A stretch of 49,514 nucleotides of DNA from NCBI GenBank assembly GCA_001683905.1, contig LXQK01000170.1:12511-62024 (forward strand), read 5' to 3'. This DNA comes from Marivirga sp. ANT-B6 (GTDB lineage: Bacteria; Bacteroidota; Bacteroidia; Cytophagales; Cyclobacteriaceae). Made by a program: the position numbers and the translations under genes. Numbering within the stretch: the first letter of the stretch is position 1; the number at the start of each line of letters is the position of its first letter. Below, piece by piece: positions 18,994-27,831 of this stretch. The notes under the pieces are model-generated. The model was not told where the DNA came from, ran no database searches, and saw nothing but the letters and a program-made list of their open reading frames with translations.

Positions 18994-19001
18994 TAATTTT
19001 G
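18994..19001 (+). promoter_or_regulatory. -7 element before gldK
   Basis: TAATTTTG is a perfect TAnnTTTG match about 45 nt before the preferred gldK ATG. A weak TTATG at 18970-18974 is in the -33 place. gldKLMN may thus have its own promoter in addition to any read-through from porP/sprF. Confidence 0.45.
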
Positions 19002-19046
19002 AATTCCTCTTTAAATTAATTGAAAGAGCATAAACCAAGACGTGTT

Positions 19047-20087
19047 ATGAACAAAAGTATTATTTTACAGAAAGCTGTCTACTTCACTATGGTGACAGGC
19101 TTCATTTTTTTGCAGGGTTGCGGACTATTTAACCGTGGTAAAGGAAATGACAAAGGTGAATTAGTAGGCGTGCAAGGTAGAGAGGACTGGGGTATGACAG
19201 TTCCGTACGGCATGGTTTCAATTCCCGGTGGTACATTCCATATGGGCCAGGCGGACGAAGATGTTGCAGCTACTCAGATCAACTTCAATAAGCAGATCAC
19301 TATCGGTGGTTTCTACATGGATGATACTGAGATCACAAATAACGAGTATAGACAATTCATGGACGCTATCATAGCTGACTCCATGTCTTTATTAGGTGAG
19401 GACTTCGTGATGACAGAGCTTTATCCTGATACCACAGTCTGGACCCGCGAATTTACACACCATATGGGAGACCCTATGCAACAGTATTATTACTGGCATC
19501 CGGCTTTTGACGAATATCCTGTGGTAGGTGTAGACTGGGAAGCAGCAAAATATTTTGCCAAATGGCGTACCAACTATCTAAATGCCTACCGTGCAGGCCA
19601 GGGCTTATGGCCAATGCCAGAATTCAGGCTGCCGTCTGAAGCAGAGTGGGAATACGCTGCGCGTGGTGGAAGAGATATGGCGAAATATCCTTGGGGCGGT
19701 CCTTATATCAGAAACTCTAAAGGATGTATGCTTGCCAACTTCAAACCAGGTAGAGGTAATTATTTCGATGACGGTTTTGCTTATACTGCGCCCGTAGCAG
19801 CTTATTTTGCCAACGACTTCGGATTATACGATATGTCGGGTAATGTAGCTGAATGGTGTGAAGATGCTTACAATCCGGCTTCTGTTCCTTTGGTTTGGGA
19901 CTTAAATCCAACCTATTACGATGTAAACGAACCGCGTAAAGTTATAAGGGGCGGATCTTGGAAAGATATTGCTTACTTCCTCGAAACAGGTACAAGAACT
20001 TTTGAATTTAAAGATACAGCAAGTTCTTCTGTAGGTTTCAGATGTGCAATGACATACCTGGGTAGATCATCAGGTGCTGAATTTTAA
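19047..20087 (+). CDS. gldK: T9SS/gliding motility lipoprotein GldK (PorK)
   Basis: A lipoprotein signal peptide with lipobox LQGC is followed by an FGE-sulfatase domain (formylglycine-generating-enzyme fold). The domain runs from VSIPGGTFHMG through YPVVGVDWEAAKYFAKW and FRLPSEAEWEYAARGG to RGGSWKD and GFRCA. GldK/PorK has this fold but is structural. With GldN/PorN it forms the periplasmic ring attached to the outer membrane over the GldLM motor. Chosen start: the ATG at 19047 places the signal peptide at the N-terminus, while the in-frame TTG at 19020 adds nine charged residues. gldL, gldM and gldN follow in the canonical order. Confidence 0.96.
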   Translation: MNKSIILQKAVYFTMVTGFIFLQGCGLFNRGKGNDKGELVGVQGREDWGMTVPYGMVSIPGGTFHMGQADEDVAATQINFNKQITIGGFYMDDTEITNNEYRQFMDAIIADSMSLLGEDFVMTELYPDTTVWTREFTHHMGDPMQQYYYWHPAFDEYPVVGVDWEAAKYFAKWRTNYLNAYRAGQGLWPMPEFRLPSEAEWEYAARGGRDMAKYPWGGPYIRNSKGCMLANFKPGRGNYFDDGFAYTAPVAAYFANDFGLYDMSGNVAEWCEDAYNPASVPLVWDLNPTYYDVNEPRKVIRGGSWKDIAYFLETGTRTFEFKDTASSSVGFRCAMTYLGRSSGAEF

Positions 20088-20152
20088 TATAAAAAAAACA
20101 AAAAAATATTTCAACCTAACTATTTAACAACCTCTAATTAAATCTTAAAAAC

Positions 20153-20959
20153 ATGAGTAAAAAGAACGGTGGATTCACGGAGCTATTCTACAGCAAACTG
20201 ATGCCGAAAATATATGGTATTGGTGCTTCAATTGTAATCGTAGGAGCGTTATTTAAAATTGAACACTTACCCTTTGCGGGTTTACTATTAGGCTTTGGTC
20301 TTGGTATAGAAGCGATCATCTTCTTTCTAAGTGCTTTTGAACCTAAGAGTCATGAGCCAGATTGGTCCAAAGTATATCCTGAATTGGCTGATGATTATGA
20401 AGGAGCCGCTATGGTTCGCGCGATCAGCAATGGTAACGATGGTTCTGTAACCAAGAAACTTGACCACATGCTGGAAAGCGCTAAGGTAGGTCCGGAACTT
20501 ATCGATAGCTTAGGAAAAGGCATGAAACATCTTTCAGAATCTGTAAATCAGATGGGTTCTTTAAGCAATGCAGCAGTCGCTACTGACGAGTATTCTAGAA
20601 ACGTAAAGGAAGCATCCAGGTCATTGGTAGATATGAACAAGTCATATGCTAATACTGTAAATGCGATGGGTGAAATGGCCAACGCTTCAAAAGACGCGAA
20701 AGAGTACCATAGCCAGGTTGTAAACGTCACCAAGAACTTAGGTGCTCTGAACTCGGTATATGAGATGGAATTGCAAGATGCCAATAGCCACATCAAAGCC
20801 ATGAATAAATTCTATGCAAATATTTCTACTGCAATGGATAATATGTCAGAGGCTTCGAAGGAAACTGAACAGTTCAAAGGCGAACTTTCTAAACTTACTA
20901 CCAATTTGACTTCGTTGAACAGGGTATACGGAAGTATGCTATCTGCAATGAAAGGTTAA
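20153..20959 (+). CDS. gldL: T9SS/gliding motor protein GldL
   Basis: This 268-residue inner membrane protein has two membrane helices near the N-terminus (about 20-34 and 41-60). A glutamate (E53 in GLGIEAIIFF) lies in the second helix. It matches the protonatable residue thought to use the proton gradient in the GldLM motor. The cytoplasmic tail is helical and carries a visible duplication of about 50 residues: NKSYANTVNAMGEM and NKFYANISTAMDNM each start a copy, and both end in an LN-x-VY motif. GldL forms a pentamer around two GldM helices. Confidence 0.96.
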   Translation: MSKKNGGFTELFYSKLMPKIYGIGASIVIVGALFKIEHLPFAGLLLGFGLGIEAIIFFLSAFEPKSHEPDWSKVYPELADDYEGAAMVRAISNGNDGSVTKKLDHMLESAKVGPELIDSLGKGMKHLSESVNQMGSLSNAAVATDEYSRNVKEASRSLVDMNKSYANTVNAMGEMANASKDAKEYHSQVVNVTKNLGALNSVYEMELQDANSHIKAMNKFYANISTAMDNMSEASKETEQFKGELSKLTTNLTSLNRVYGSMLSAMKG

Positions 20960-20994
20960 TCATTTATTTAATTATAAGCTAAATATAAGAAAAT

Positions 20995-22584
20995 ATGGCC
21001 GGTGGAAAAGAAACCCCAAGGCAAAAGATGATAGGGCTGATGTACCTGGTACTCACCGCTCTGTTAGCTTTGAATGTCACAAAGACGGTACTTGATAAAT
21101 TCGTGTTCATTAACCGAAGTTTAGAAAGATCCGTGACCGATGGCGTCGCTAAGAATAGCGGTACCATAGAACGTGTGAAAAGCGCTGTCGAGGAATCAGG
21201 TAGCAGACCTGCCGACAAAGCAGTGCTTACAAAAGCACAGGACGTTCGCAACCAAACCGCTGCCGTTCTTAAAGAACTTGATCAGCTAAAGGAAGAGATT
21301 ATCGTATTAACAGGTGGTAGAGATGAAGAAGGTAATTTCGTAGAAATTGCTGATGAAGACAAACTTGCCACACTGATGCTGAAGCAAAAAAGAGGCGAAG
21401 AGCTGCAGAAAAGATTGAATGAATACACTGCTTATTTATCAAAAGCTGTGGACATCAATTTTGAACCGCTTGCCCTTGACGCAAAGGACAGTAAAGAGTT
21501 TAAGGATAATCCGAATCAAAAAAGGAAATCTTTTTCTGAATTAAATTTTGCCAATACACCAATGGCTGCTGGTCTTGCTACCATAAGCCAATTGCAAACA
21601 GAGGTGGTAAACATTGAATCACAGGCTTTAGAAGCCCTTGCACGTAAAGTAGGTGCAGCAGATTTGAAGTTTGACAAGATCATCGCTATGGTAAGGCCAG
21701 AATCTAAGGTGGTTGCTGCAGGCACAAAATACAGTGCTGAAATGTTTATCGCTGCATCTTCTTCAGGCGTTACGCCAACGATGAAGCGCGACGGGCAGGC
21801 AATCCCAGTAGATGCCAGCGGCATGGGTAAAGTAGAATTTACTGCAACAGCGGGTGACTATAACAAAGAAGGCAATGCGATCAAGTCTTATACTGCTGCC
21901 ATCACAATGAAAATGCCAGGTGGAAATGATACGACATTTACACAAAAAGTAGAGTATATCGTTGCAAAGCCGGTTATCCAGGTGCAGTCACAGTCGGTGC
22001 AGGCATTATATTATAACTGTGCCAATGAATTGAACGTGCAGGTTCCTGCTCTGGGTTCAGTTTATGACCCATCATTTACGGCAACGAATGCCACGACCAT
22101 CAAAGGGCCACAGCGTGGGCTTGTAACCATCGTACCAAGTAGTGCAGCTGATGTAAAATTGAATGTGCTGAACAGCGGTAACCTTATTGGTAGCGAGACT
22201 TTTAAAGTACGCCCTATCCCTAAGCCGGAAATTAAGGTATTGAATGGTTCCGCGGAAATTAATGCCAAACAAGGTGAAAACATTGCAAGGCTAAGAACGT
22301 TGAATGTGAAGGCTGTTGCTGAAGAAGGATTTAGACAATTTTTACCTAAGGATTCACGTTATAAAGTTTCTGAATGGACAATAACATTGGCCAGAGGTTC
22401 AAGACCAGTAATGCCTCCAATCAATGCAACATCTGAGTCGGTTAACGTCGCTAGTTTTGCAAGTGTCGCCAAGCCAGGAGATAGAATTGTTGTGGAGATC
22501 AAGAAAGTACAAAGGATGAACTTTAGAGGTAATATTGAGAATGTGGGTATTAAAGATGCATTTGTGAACATACCGCTTAATTAA
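20995..22584 (+). CDS. gldM: T9SS/gliding motor protein GldM
   Basis: This 529-residue protein has one N-terminal membrane helix (MIGLMYLVLTALLALNV, about 10-26) and a long periplasmic part made of successive domains (D1-D4 in solved homologues). The opening GGKETPRQKMIGLMYLVLTA is highly typical. Dimers of GldM pass through the GldL pentamer and reach across the periplasm to the GldK/GldN ring, where they transmit the motion that drives secretion and gliding. The ATG is 35 nt after the gldL stop codon, in the same operon. Confidence 0.96.
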   Translation: MAGGKETPRQKMIGLMYLVLTALLALNVTKTVLDKFVFINRSLERSVTDGVAKNSGTIERVKSAVEESGSRPADKAVLTKAQDVRNQTAAVLKELDQLKEEIIVLTGGRDEEGNFVEIADEDKLATLMLKQKRGEELQKRLNEYTAYLSKAVDINFEPLALDAKDSKEFKDNPNQKRKSFSELNFANTPMAAGLATISQLQTEVVNIESQALEALARKVGAADLKFDKIIAMVRPESKVVAAGTKYSAEMFIAASSSGVTPTMKRDGQAIPVDASGMGKVEFTATAGDYNKEGNAIKSYTAAITMKMPGGNDTTFTQKVEYIVAKPVIQVQSQSVQALYYNCANELNVQVPALGSVYDPSFTATNATTIKGPQRGLVTIVPSSAADVKLNVLNSGNLIGSETFKVRPIPKPEIKVLNGSAEINAKQGENIARLRTLNVKAVAEEGFRQFLPKDSRYKVSEWTITLARGSRPVMPPINATSESVNVASFASVAKPGDRIVVEIKKVQRMNFRGNIENVGIKDAFVNIPLN

Positions 22585-22602
22585 GTATAAGTAAAAGGGA
22601 TT

Positions 22603-23487
22603 ATGAAAAAATTCAATTATATTATTGTATTCGCTTCTCTGGCATGTTTAGGCGTCAGTGGTGGCGCCCAGGCACAAGAAGTTGCTTCAGGATACAACCC
22701 AAACTCTGTTAATCCAATTCATGAGTCTGATATCATGTTTCAAAAGAGGATTTGGAGAAGGATGGATCTAAAGGAAAAGCAGAATCGCCCATTTTTTGCC
22801 AATAATAATGAGATTACAAAGATCATTATTGAAGCAGTAAAACAAGGTGTTTTATTTCCCTACATGAACGACTCTCTGAAGAGCAGAATGACCAAAGAAA
22901 CCTTCCTGGACAATTTAAAAATTCCGGAAGTGGGTAGCGGTCTTTCTGAAGAAGAAAAAGCCTTGGGCTTTAGCGAAGAAAAGACTGATGACTGGGGTGG
23001 TGGCTGGGGCGATGAGCCCAAAACAGACGCCGCTACAGCTACTGCCAGTGCTGCTGAAGATGATTTTTACTTTCTGCCGCAACAGGTAACAGTGCTTGAA
23101 ATTATGGAAGATATGATCTTCGATAAGAAAAGGTCCAGGTTATATTGGGATATCCAATCTGTTAAGTTAATTCTTCCGCCAGAAAATTTTCCTGAATCAG
23201 GATTGCTTAGAGAAGTAGGCGTTTTTAAATATAAAGATTTGGTCGCCTTATTCAAAAGTATGCCCGAGGAAGCCATATGGTTCAATCCGCAGAATAGCGC
23301 TGCCCATAGAACATTAGCTGATGCGTTTGCATTAAGACTGTTCCATGCTCGCATCATTAAAGTAGCCAATCCTAAGGATGAGATGATTGTCGATATTTAT
23401 GGCAACAATCCTAAAGATGGAATTATCGCTTCTCAGAAACTTGAGCAGGATCTAATTGAATTGGAACACAACCTTTGGGAATTTTAA
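22603..23487 (+). CDS. gldN: T9SS/gliding ring protein GldN (PorN)
   Basis: This 294-residue periplasmic protein has a signal peptide ending GGAQAQE. Recognisable segments are DIMFQKRIWRRMDLKEKQN near residue 45, a low-complexity Gly/Trp/Asp stretch (WGGGWGDE) near 130, and AVRLFHARI-like ALRLFHARI near 245. Length and composition fit GldN. It partners GldK in the ring under the outer membrane. The ATG lies 18 nt after the gldM stop. The transcript ends at the hairpin that follows. Confidence 0.94.
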   Translation: MKKFNYIIVFASLACLGVSGGAQAQEVASGYNPNSVNPIHESDIMFQKRIWRRMDLKEKQNRPFFANNNEITKIIIEAVKQGVLFPYMNDSLKSRMTKETFLDNLKIPEVGSGLSEEEKALGFSEEKTDDWGGGWGDEPKTDAATATASAAEDDFYFLPQQVTVLEIMEDMIFDKKRSRLYWDIQSVKLILPPENFPESGLLREVGVFKYKDLVALFKSMPEEAIWFNPQNSAAHRTLADAFALRLFHARIIKVANPKDEMIVDIYGNNPKDGIIASQKLEQDLIELEHNLWEF

Positions 23488-23507
23488 TCCCTCCAAAATA
23501 TACATTT

Positions 23508-23541
23508 AAGAGGCATCCTAAAAAAGATGCCTCTTTTTTTT
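23508..23541 (+). terminator. Rho-independent terminator after gldN
   Basis: A perfect 10-bp stem, AAGAGGCATC (23508-23517) and GATGCCTCTT (23526-23535), with an 8-nt loop and a run of T, closes the porP-gldKLMN unit. It separates the unit from the convergent uvrC. Confidence 0.85.
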
Positions 23542-23607
23542 GTCATAGTGCGAGAACCATGGCTAAACAAGTTGCGGGGTGCCGGGCTTTACATACGCCA
23601 TTATTTT

Positions 23608-25395
23608 TTAGATCACTTCCTTCACAATTCTTGCTTTGTCCTGCCCGACTATAGCAACGAGTTCTTCAATGGTAGCTTCTCTAATCTTCTTTACAGACTT
23701 AAAATGTTGTAAAAGCTTATCAGCCGTTTTTTTACCGATTCCCTCAATTTCTTCCAATTGGGTAGTAAAGGATGCCTTGCTCCGTTTGTTTCGATGAAAG
23801 GTGATAGCAAACCTATGAGCTTCATCTCTGATGGTTTGTAATAGCATCAGAGACTCTGATTTTTTCTCAATATGTAAGGGGTATGGGTCTTCAGGAAAAT
23901 AAATTTCTTCCAATCGCTTGGCAATGCCGATGATTGGGATCTTTTGGTACAAATCGAGTTCTTTTAATGCCGCGCATGCCGAACTCAACTGTCCTTTACC
24001 GCCGTCTATCACGATCAGGTTAGGTAGTGCAGCCCCCTCCTCCAATAATCTCTTGTAGCGCCTGAAGGTGACCTCTCGCATCGATGCAAAATCATCAGGA
24101 CCTTCTACAGTCTTAATATTGTACTTTCGGTATTCTTTCTTGGCAGGCTTCCCGTTTTTAAAGCACACCATAGCGGCTACAGGAAAGCTGCCCTGAATAT
24201 TGGAGTTGTCGAAACATTCGATGTGGTTGGGCAGGTGTTTGAGCTGCAAGTCGTCTTTTAATTTGATCAGTACCCGCACCTCTTTCTGCCTATTAAGCTC
24301 CTGTTGGCTGTACCTTTCTTTTTTATAGTACAGGGCATTTTTTACAGAAAGATCAACCAGCTTCTTCTTATCGCCTATTTTGGGTATGGTATAAGGCAGC
24401 TCATGTTCCGTAACGGCGAGGCCTTTGTTGGCGATGATATCTTTAAACTCGTGTTGATATCGCTCCTTAAACTCAAGAATGATTAGCGTTAGGATGTCTT
24501 CATCGGTTTCATCCAATTTTTTCTTGACTTCCACCGTCTGGGTGAGAATGATAGCACCATCCTTTACCTTCAAATAGTTGACAAAGGCTTTCTTCTCATC
24601 TGATACAATAGTAAAAACATCGGCATCAGCAATATTTTGATTGACCACCAAAGACCGCGCCTGAAACTTGTCTACCAGCTGGAGCTTTTCCTTATAAAGT
24701 TGCGCTTTCTCAAATTCCATTAGCCCGGCATATCGATTCATGGCCTCTTTGAAATGGTTCTTGATCAAGCCAAGATTACCTTTGATAATATGAATGGCCT
24801 GCTCTATATCGCGATTATATTCGCCCTCCTCCTGTAATGAAGCACAGGGGCCTTTGCAGTTGCCGATATGGAACTCCAGGCATACTTTATATTTTTGCTG
24901 TTTTACATTATCTTCACTCAGAAGGTACCTGCATGTCCGGATCGTGTATAAACTCCTGATCAGGTCGAGTACATTGTGCATCGCCTTGACACTTGCATAC
25001 GGGCCAAAATATTGTCCTTTGGCATGGTTAACAGTTCTGGTTGGGTAAATCTGAGGAAACCGCTCATTCGATACGCAGATATACGGATAGGTCTTATCAT
25101 CCTTTAGGAGGATATTGTATCGGGGCTGGTTGCTTTTGATGAGGCTATTTTCCAGCAAGAGCGCATCAAGTTCTGAATTTACTATGGCAAATTCAATGGT
25201 CTTGATCTCACCCACCATCTTGCGGGTTTTGCGGTTTACGCCGTTTAGCTTATTGAAATAGCTGCTGACTCTTTTTTTAATATTTTTCGCCTTACCAACG
25301 TAAATGATTTTTCGTTCGGCATTATAGAATTTATAAACGCCGGGCTCGTCTGGCAGAAGGTTGATTTGATCAATATTAAAAAAAGGAATTTCCAT
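23608..25395 (-). CDS. uvrC: UvrABC excinuclease subunit C
   Basis: This 595-residue nuclease makes both incisions in nucleotide excision repair. The N-terminal GIY-YIG domain shows GVYKFYNAERKIIYVGKAK. A UVR (UvrB-binding) stretch is around residues 200-235 (FEKAQLYKEKLQ). The RNase H-like domain includes ECFDNSNIQGSFPVAAMV and VIDGGKGQL. The C-terminus ends in a helix-hairpin-helix pair (IEGIGKKTADKLLQHF). The length is standard. It is separated from the PBP gene upstream by a hairpin and therefore probably has its own promoter, which I could not identify. Confidence 0.96.
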   Translation of the reverse strand: MEIPFFNIDQINLLPDEPGVYKFYNAERKIIYVGKAKNIKKRVSSYFNKLNGVNRKTRKMVGEIKTIEFAIVNSELDALLLENSLIKSNQPRYNILLKDDKTYPYICVSNERFPQIYPTRTVNHAKGQYFGPYASVKAMHNVLDLIRSLYTIRTCRYLLSEDNVKQQKYKVCLEFHIGNCKGPCASLQEEGEYNRDIEQAIHIIKGNLGLIKNHFKEAMNRYAGLMEFEKAQLYKEKLQLVDKFQARSLVVNQNIADADVFTIVSDEKKAFVNYLKVKDGAIILTQTVEVKKKLDETDEDILTLIILEFKERYQHEFKDIIANKGLAVTEHELPYTIPKIGDKKKLVDLSVKNALYYKKERYSQQELNRQKEVRVLIKLKDDLQLKHLPNHIECFDNSNIQGSFPVAAMVCFKNGKPAKKEYRKYNIKTVEGPDDFASMREVTFRRYKRLLEEGAALPNLIVIDGGKGQLSSACAALKELDLYQKIPIIGIAKRLEEIYFPEDPYPLHIEKKSESLMLLQTIRDEAHRFAITFHRNKRSKASFTTQLEEIEGIGKKTADKLLQHFKSVKKIREATIEELVAIVGQDKARIVKEVI

Positions 25396-25440
25396 GTATA
25401 AAAGACATCACCAAGGTAGTACAGCACAGATAAAAACACA

Positions 25441-25464
25441 AGAGGCAACGATAAAGTTGCCTCT
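25441..25464 (-). terminator. Probable terminator after the PBP1A gene
   Basis: A perfect 9-bp stem (AGAGGCAAC, 25441-25449, and GTTGCCTCT, 25456-25464) lies just after the PBP gene. On the minus strand it is followed by TGTGTTTTTA, which is T-rich but not an ideal tail. Confidence 0.55.
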
Positions 25465-25492
25465 CATTTAAAAATCACGCATTACTGGACGA

Positions 25493-27823
25493 CTAAAAGA
25501 TATCTCCCGGATTTACACCACTGGTATTACTGCGATTTATATTCAGAGAGTCTGTTTCTATGACTTCTCCTCTATATCTATCGCAGTTGATTTCTATAGA
25601 TAGCGGTCGTGAAGGCCGTTTGAAGGGTCCTTTTTCATAACCAAGCGTAGGGTCATTATATACCTTGTTCATGAATTTGCCCCATATTGGAAGGGCTGTT
25701 TTTGATCCCTGCCCCAAGTACCAGTTCCTAAATCGAACACTTCTTTCGTCGCCACCTACCCATGCTCCTCCTGCAAGGTCTTTCGTAACACCCATAAACC
25801 AACCGTCAGATGCATTTTGTGATGTACCGGTTTTTGCTGCTATCTCCATGCCGTCCCCAAATAATCCATACTCTGCACGGTGCAGACCGAGCGCACTACC
25901 GCCAGTGAGCTGCGTGGCTCCTTGCAACATATGGATCATCAGATAGGCAGTTTCCTCATTGATGGCTTCAATGGTACGGGGAGGAAATTCCTGTATTACC
26001 TGCCCGTTTTTATCCTCAATACGGGTTACATAGTACGGCTCTATCCATGTTCCTTCATTTATAAAGGTACTGTAGGCGCCTACCATTTCATACACCGATA
26101 CGTCGCTACTTCCCAAAGCCAGCGACATTACTGGCTCGATCGGGCTCTTAATTCCCAATCTTTGCGCCATATCAACCACCGTACCGGGCCCTAATTTATT
26201 GGTTAAAAAAGCAGCTATAGAGTTTTTTGATTGTGCGAGAGCCAGTCGCAAGGTCATCATCTTGCCACTGAAGTCACCTTCAGAGTTCTTAGGAGTCCAT
26301 GTTGGAGGGTCACCACCCGTAGGATAGCTCATCAATGCATCCATTGCTTCATAGCAAGGATTGTAGCCTGCTTCCATAGCCGCGGCATATAGAAAGGGTT
26401 TGAAAGTAGATCCTGGCTGACGCTTGCCTTGTTTTACGTGGTCATACTTGAAATATTTATGGTCGATACCCCCAACCCAGGCTTTGATCTGCCCTGTGTT
26501 TGGGTCCATGGCCATAAAGCCCGCCTGAAGGAACTTCTTATAATATCTAATGGAATCGAGTGGACTCATCAATGTGTCGATTTCGCCGTTCCAGGAAAAT
26601 ACGCTCATTCGTACCTGCTTATTGAGTACGATCTGAATAGAATCGTCGCCTTTGCCATATCGTTTGACAAGGGTCCTGTATCTTTCCGTTTTTTTAATGG
26701 CCTTTTCCGCAAAATCTGGAATCTCTTTAAAGTTGTCATCCACCCACGGGTTTCTGCCGTCCCAATGCTTGTTAAAGGTTTTTTGCAGCGAACTCATATG
26801 CTCTCTTACAGCCTCTTCTGCATACATTTGCATACGGCTATCGATGGTGGTATAAATTTTCAAACCGTCTTCATCAAGATTATATCCATTCTCATCCGCC
26901 CATTTGTAGAGGAAATTCCGGATAACGGATCTAAAGTAGGTCGCTATGCCCTGGTTATGGTTTTCTACCTTATAATCGAGATTTAACGGCTGTTTCAACA
27001 GCGAATCTAGCGTTGCTTTATTTATAAAGTTGTTCCTGTAAACCTTGGTGAGTACCTGATTTCTCTTTGCTAATGCGTTGTTGGGATTTCTGTGCGGATT
27101 GAACCAGCTAGGGTTTTGCAGCAATCCAACAAGTACAGCCGATTGGTTTAAGTTAAGGCTATCGGGTGTAGTATTAAAGAAGGTTTTTGCTGCCGTTTTG
27201 ATGCCAAAAGCATTCCCACCAAATTCAAAAGTATTCAGATATAAAGCAATAATCTCCTTTTTGGTAAACGACTTCTCCAACCTTACCGCTACAATCCACT
27301 CCTGTGTCTTATCGATTAACATTCCAAGCAAAGGTACCTTGTTCAATGGACCATCAAATTTTTCGCTCCTTGTCTTAAATAGAATTTTGGCAAGCTGCTG
27401 GGTGATGGTGCTCCCTCCTCCCTGACTTCTATTGCCAAACATGATAGATTTAACGCCAGCACGGGCCAGGCCAAACATATCTATGCCACTATGTTCTTCA
27501 AAACGATGGTCTTCTGAGGCAAGTAACGTGTTGATCAGGTCGGGTGAAAGTTCTTCAAAGTCCACAGGACTTCGGTTTTCGCGGAAATATTTTCCCAGCG
27601 ACACATTGTCTGAGGAATATAGCTCCGACGACAGGTCATTTTCGTTTTGTGAATTTTCCAGTGTACGAATACTCGGCAGGTCGCCAAATAGTCCTAAGAA
27701 GTTGCTATTTACCGATAGGATATATAATGGAACCATCACAACCAACACGGCAAAAGTAAGCCATAGTGCTTTTGCGATTTTGCTGTAAGCTGTTCCTGAT
27801 GTAGTGGTTTTCTTCTTGGGCAT
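25493..27823 (-). CDS. Bifunctional penicillin-binding protein 1A (transglycosylase/transpeptidase)
   Basis: The 776-residue protein has an N-terminal membrane anchor (about 15-35). The GT51 glycosyltransferase domain has SEDHRFEEH (catalytic Glu near 106) and GGSTITQQLAK. The transpeptidase domain has the active-site S in QPGSTFKPF (about 470), the SKN triad member in LAQSKNSIAA, and KTGT near 663. All catalytic motifs are present. It polymerises lipid II glycan and crosslinks stem peptides on the periplasmic side. It lies 8 nt after sprE/porW on the same strand, so the two are co-transcribed. Confidence 0.94.
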   Translation of the reverse strand: MPKKKTTTSGTAYSKIAKALWLTFAVLVVMVPLYILSVNSNFLGLFGDLPSIRTLENSQNENDLSSELYSSDNVSLGKYFRENRSPVDFEELSPDLINTLLASEDHRFEEHSGIDMFGLARAGVKSIMFGNRSQGGGSTITQQLAKILFKTRSEKFDGPLNKVPLLGMLIDKTQEWIVAVRLEKSFTKKEIIALYLNTFEFGGNAFGIKTAAKTFFNTTPDSLNLNQSAVLVGLLQNPSWFNPHRNPNNALAKRNQVLTKVYRNNFINKATLDSLLKQPLNLDYKVENHNQGIATYFRSVIRNFLYKWADENGYNLDEDGLKIYTTIDSRMQMYAEEAVREHMSSLQKTFNKHWDGRNPWVDDNFKEIPDFAEKAIKKTERYRTLVKRYGKGDDSIQIVLNKQVRMSVFSWNGEIDTLMSPLDSIRYYKKFLQAGFMAMDPNTGQIKAWVGGIDHKYFKYDHVKQGKRQPGSTFKPFLYAAAMEAGYNPCYEAMDALMSYPTGGDPPTWTPKNSEGDFSGKMMTLRLALAQSKNSIAAFLTNKLGPGTVVDMAQRLGIKSPIEPVMSLALGSSDVSVYEMVGAYSTFINEGTWIEPYYVTRIEDKNGQVIQEFPPRTIEAINEETAYLMIHMLQGATQLTGGSALGLHRAEYGLFGDGMEIAAKTGTSQNASDGWFMGVTKDLAGGAWVGGDERSVRFRNWYLGQGSKTALPIWGKFMNKVYNDPTLGYEKGPFKRPSRPLSIEINCDRYRGEVIETDSLNINRSNTSGVNPGDIF

Positions 27824-27831
27824 AAAATTGA

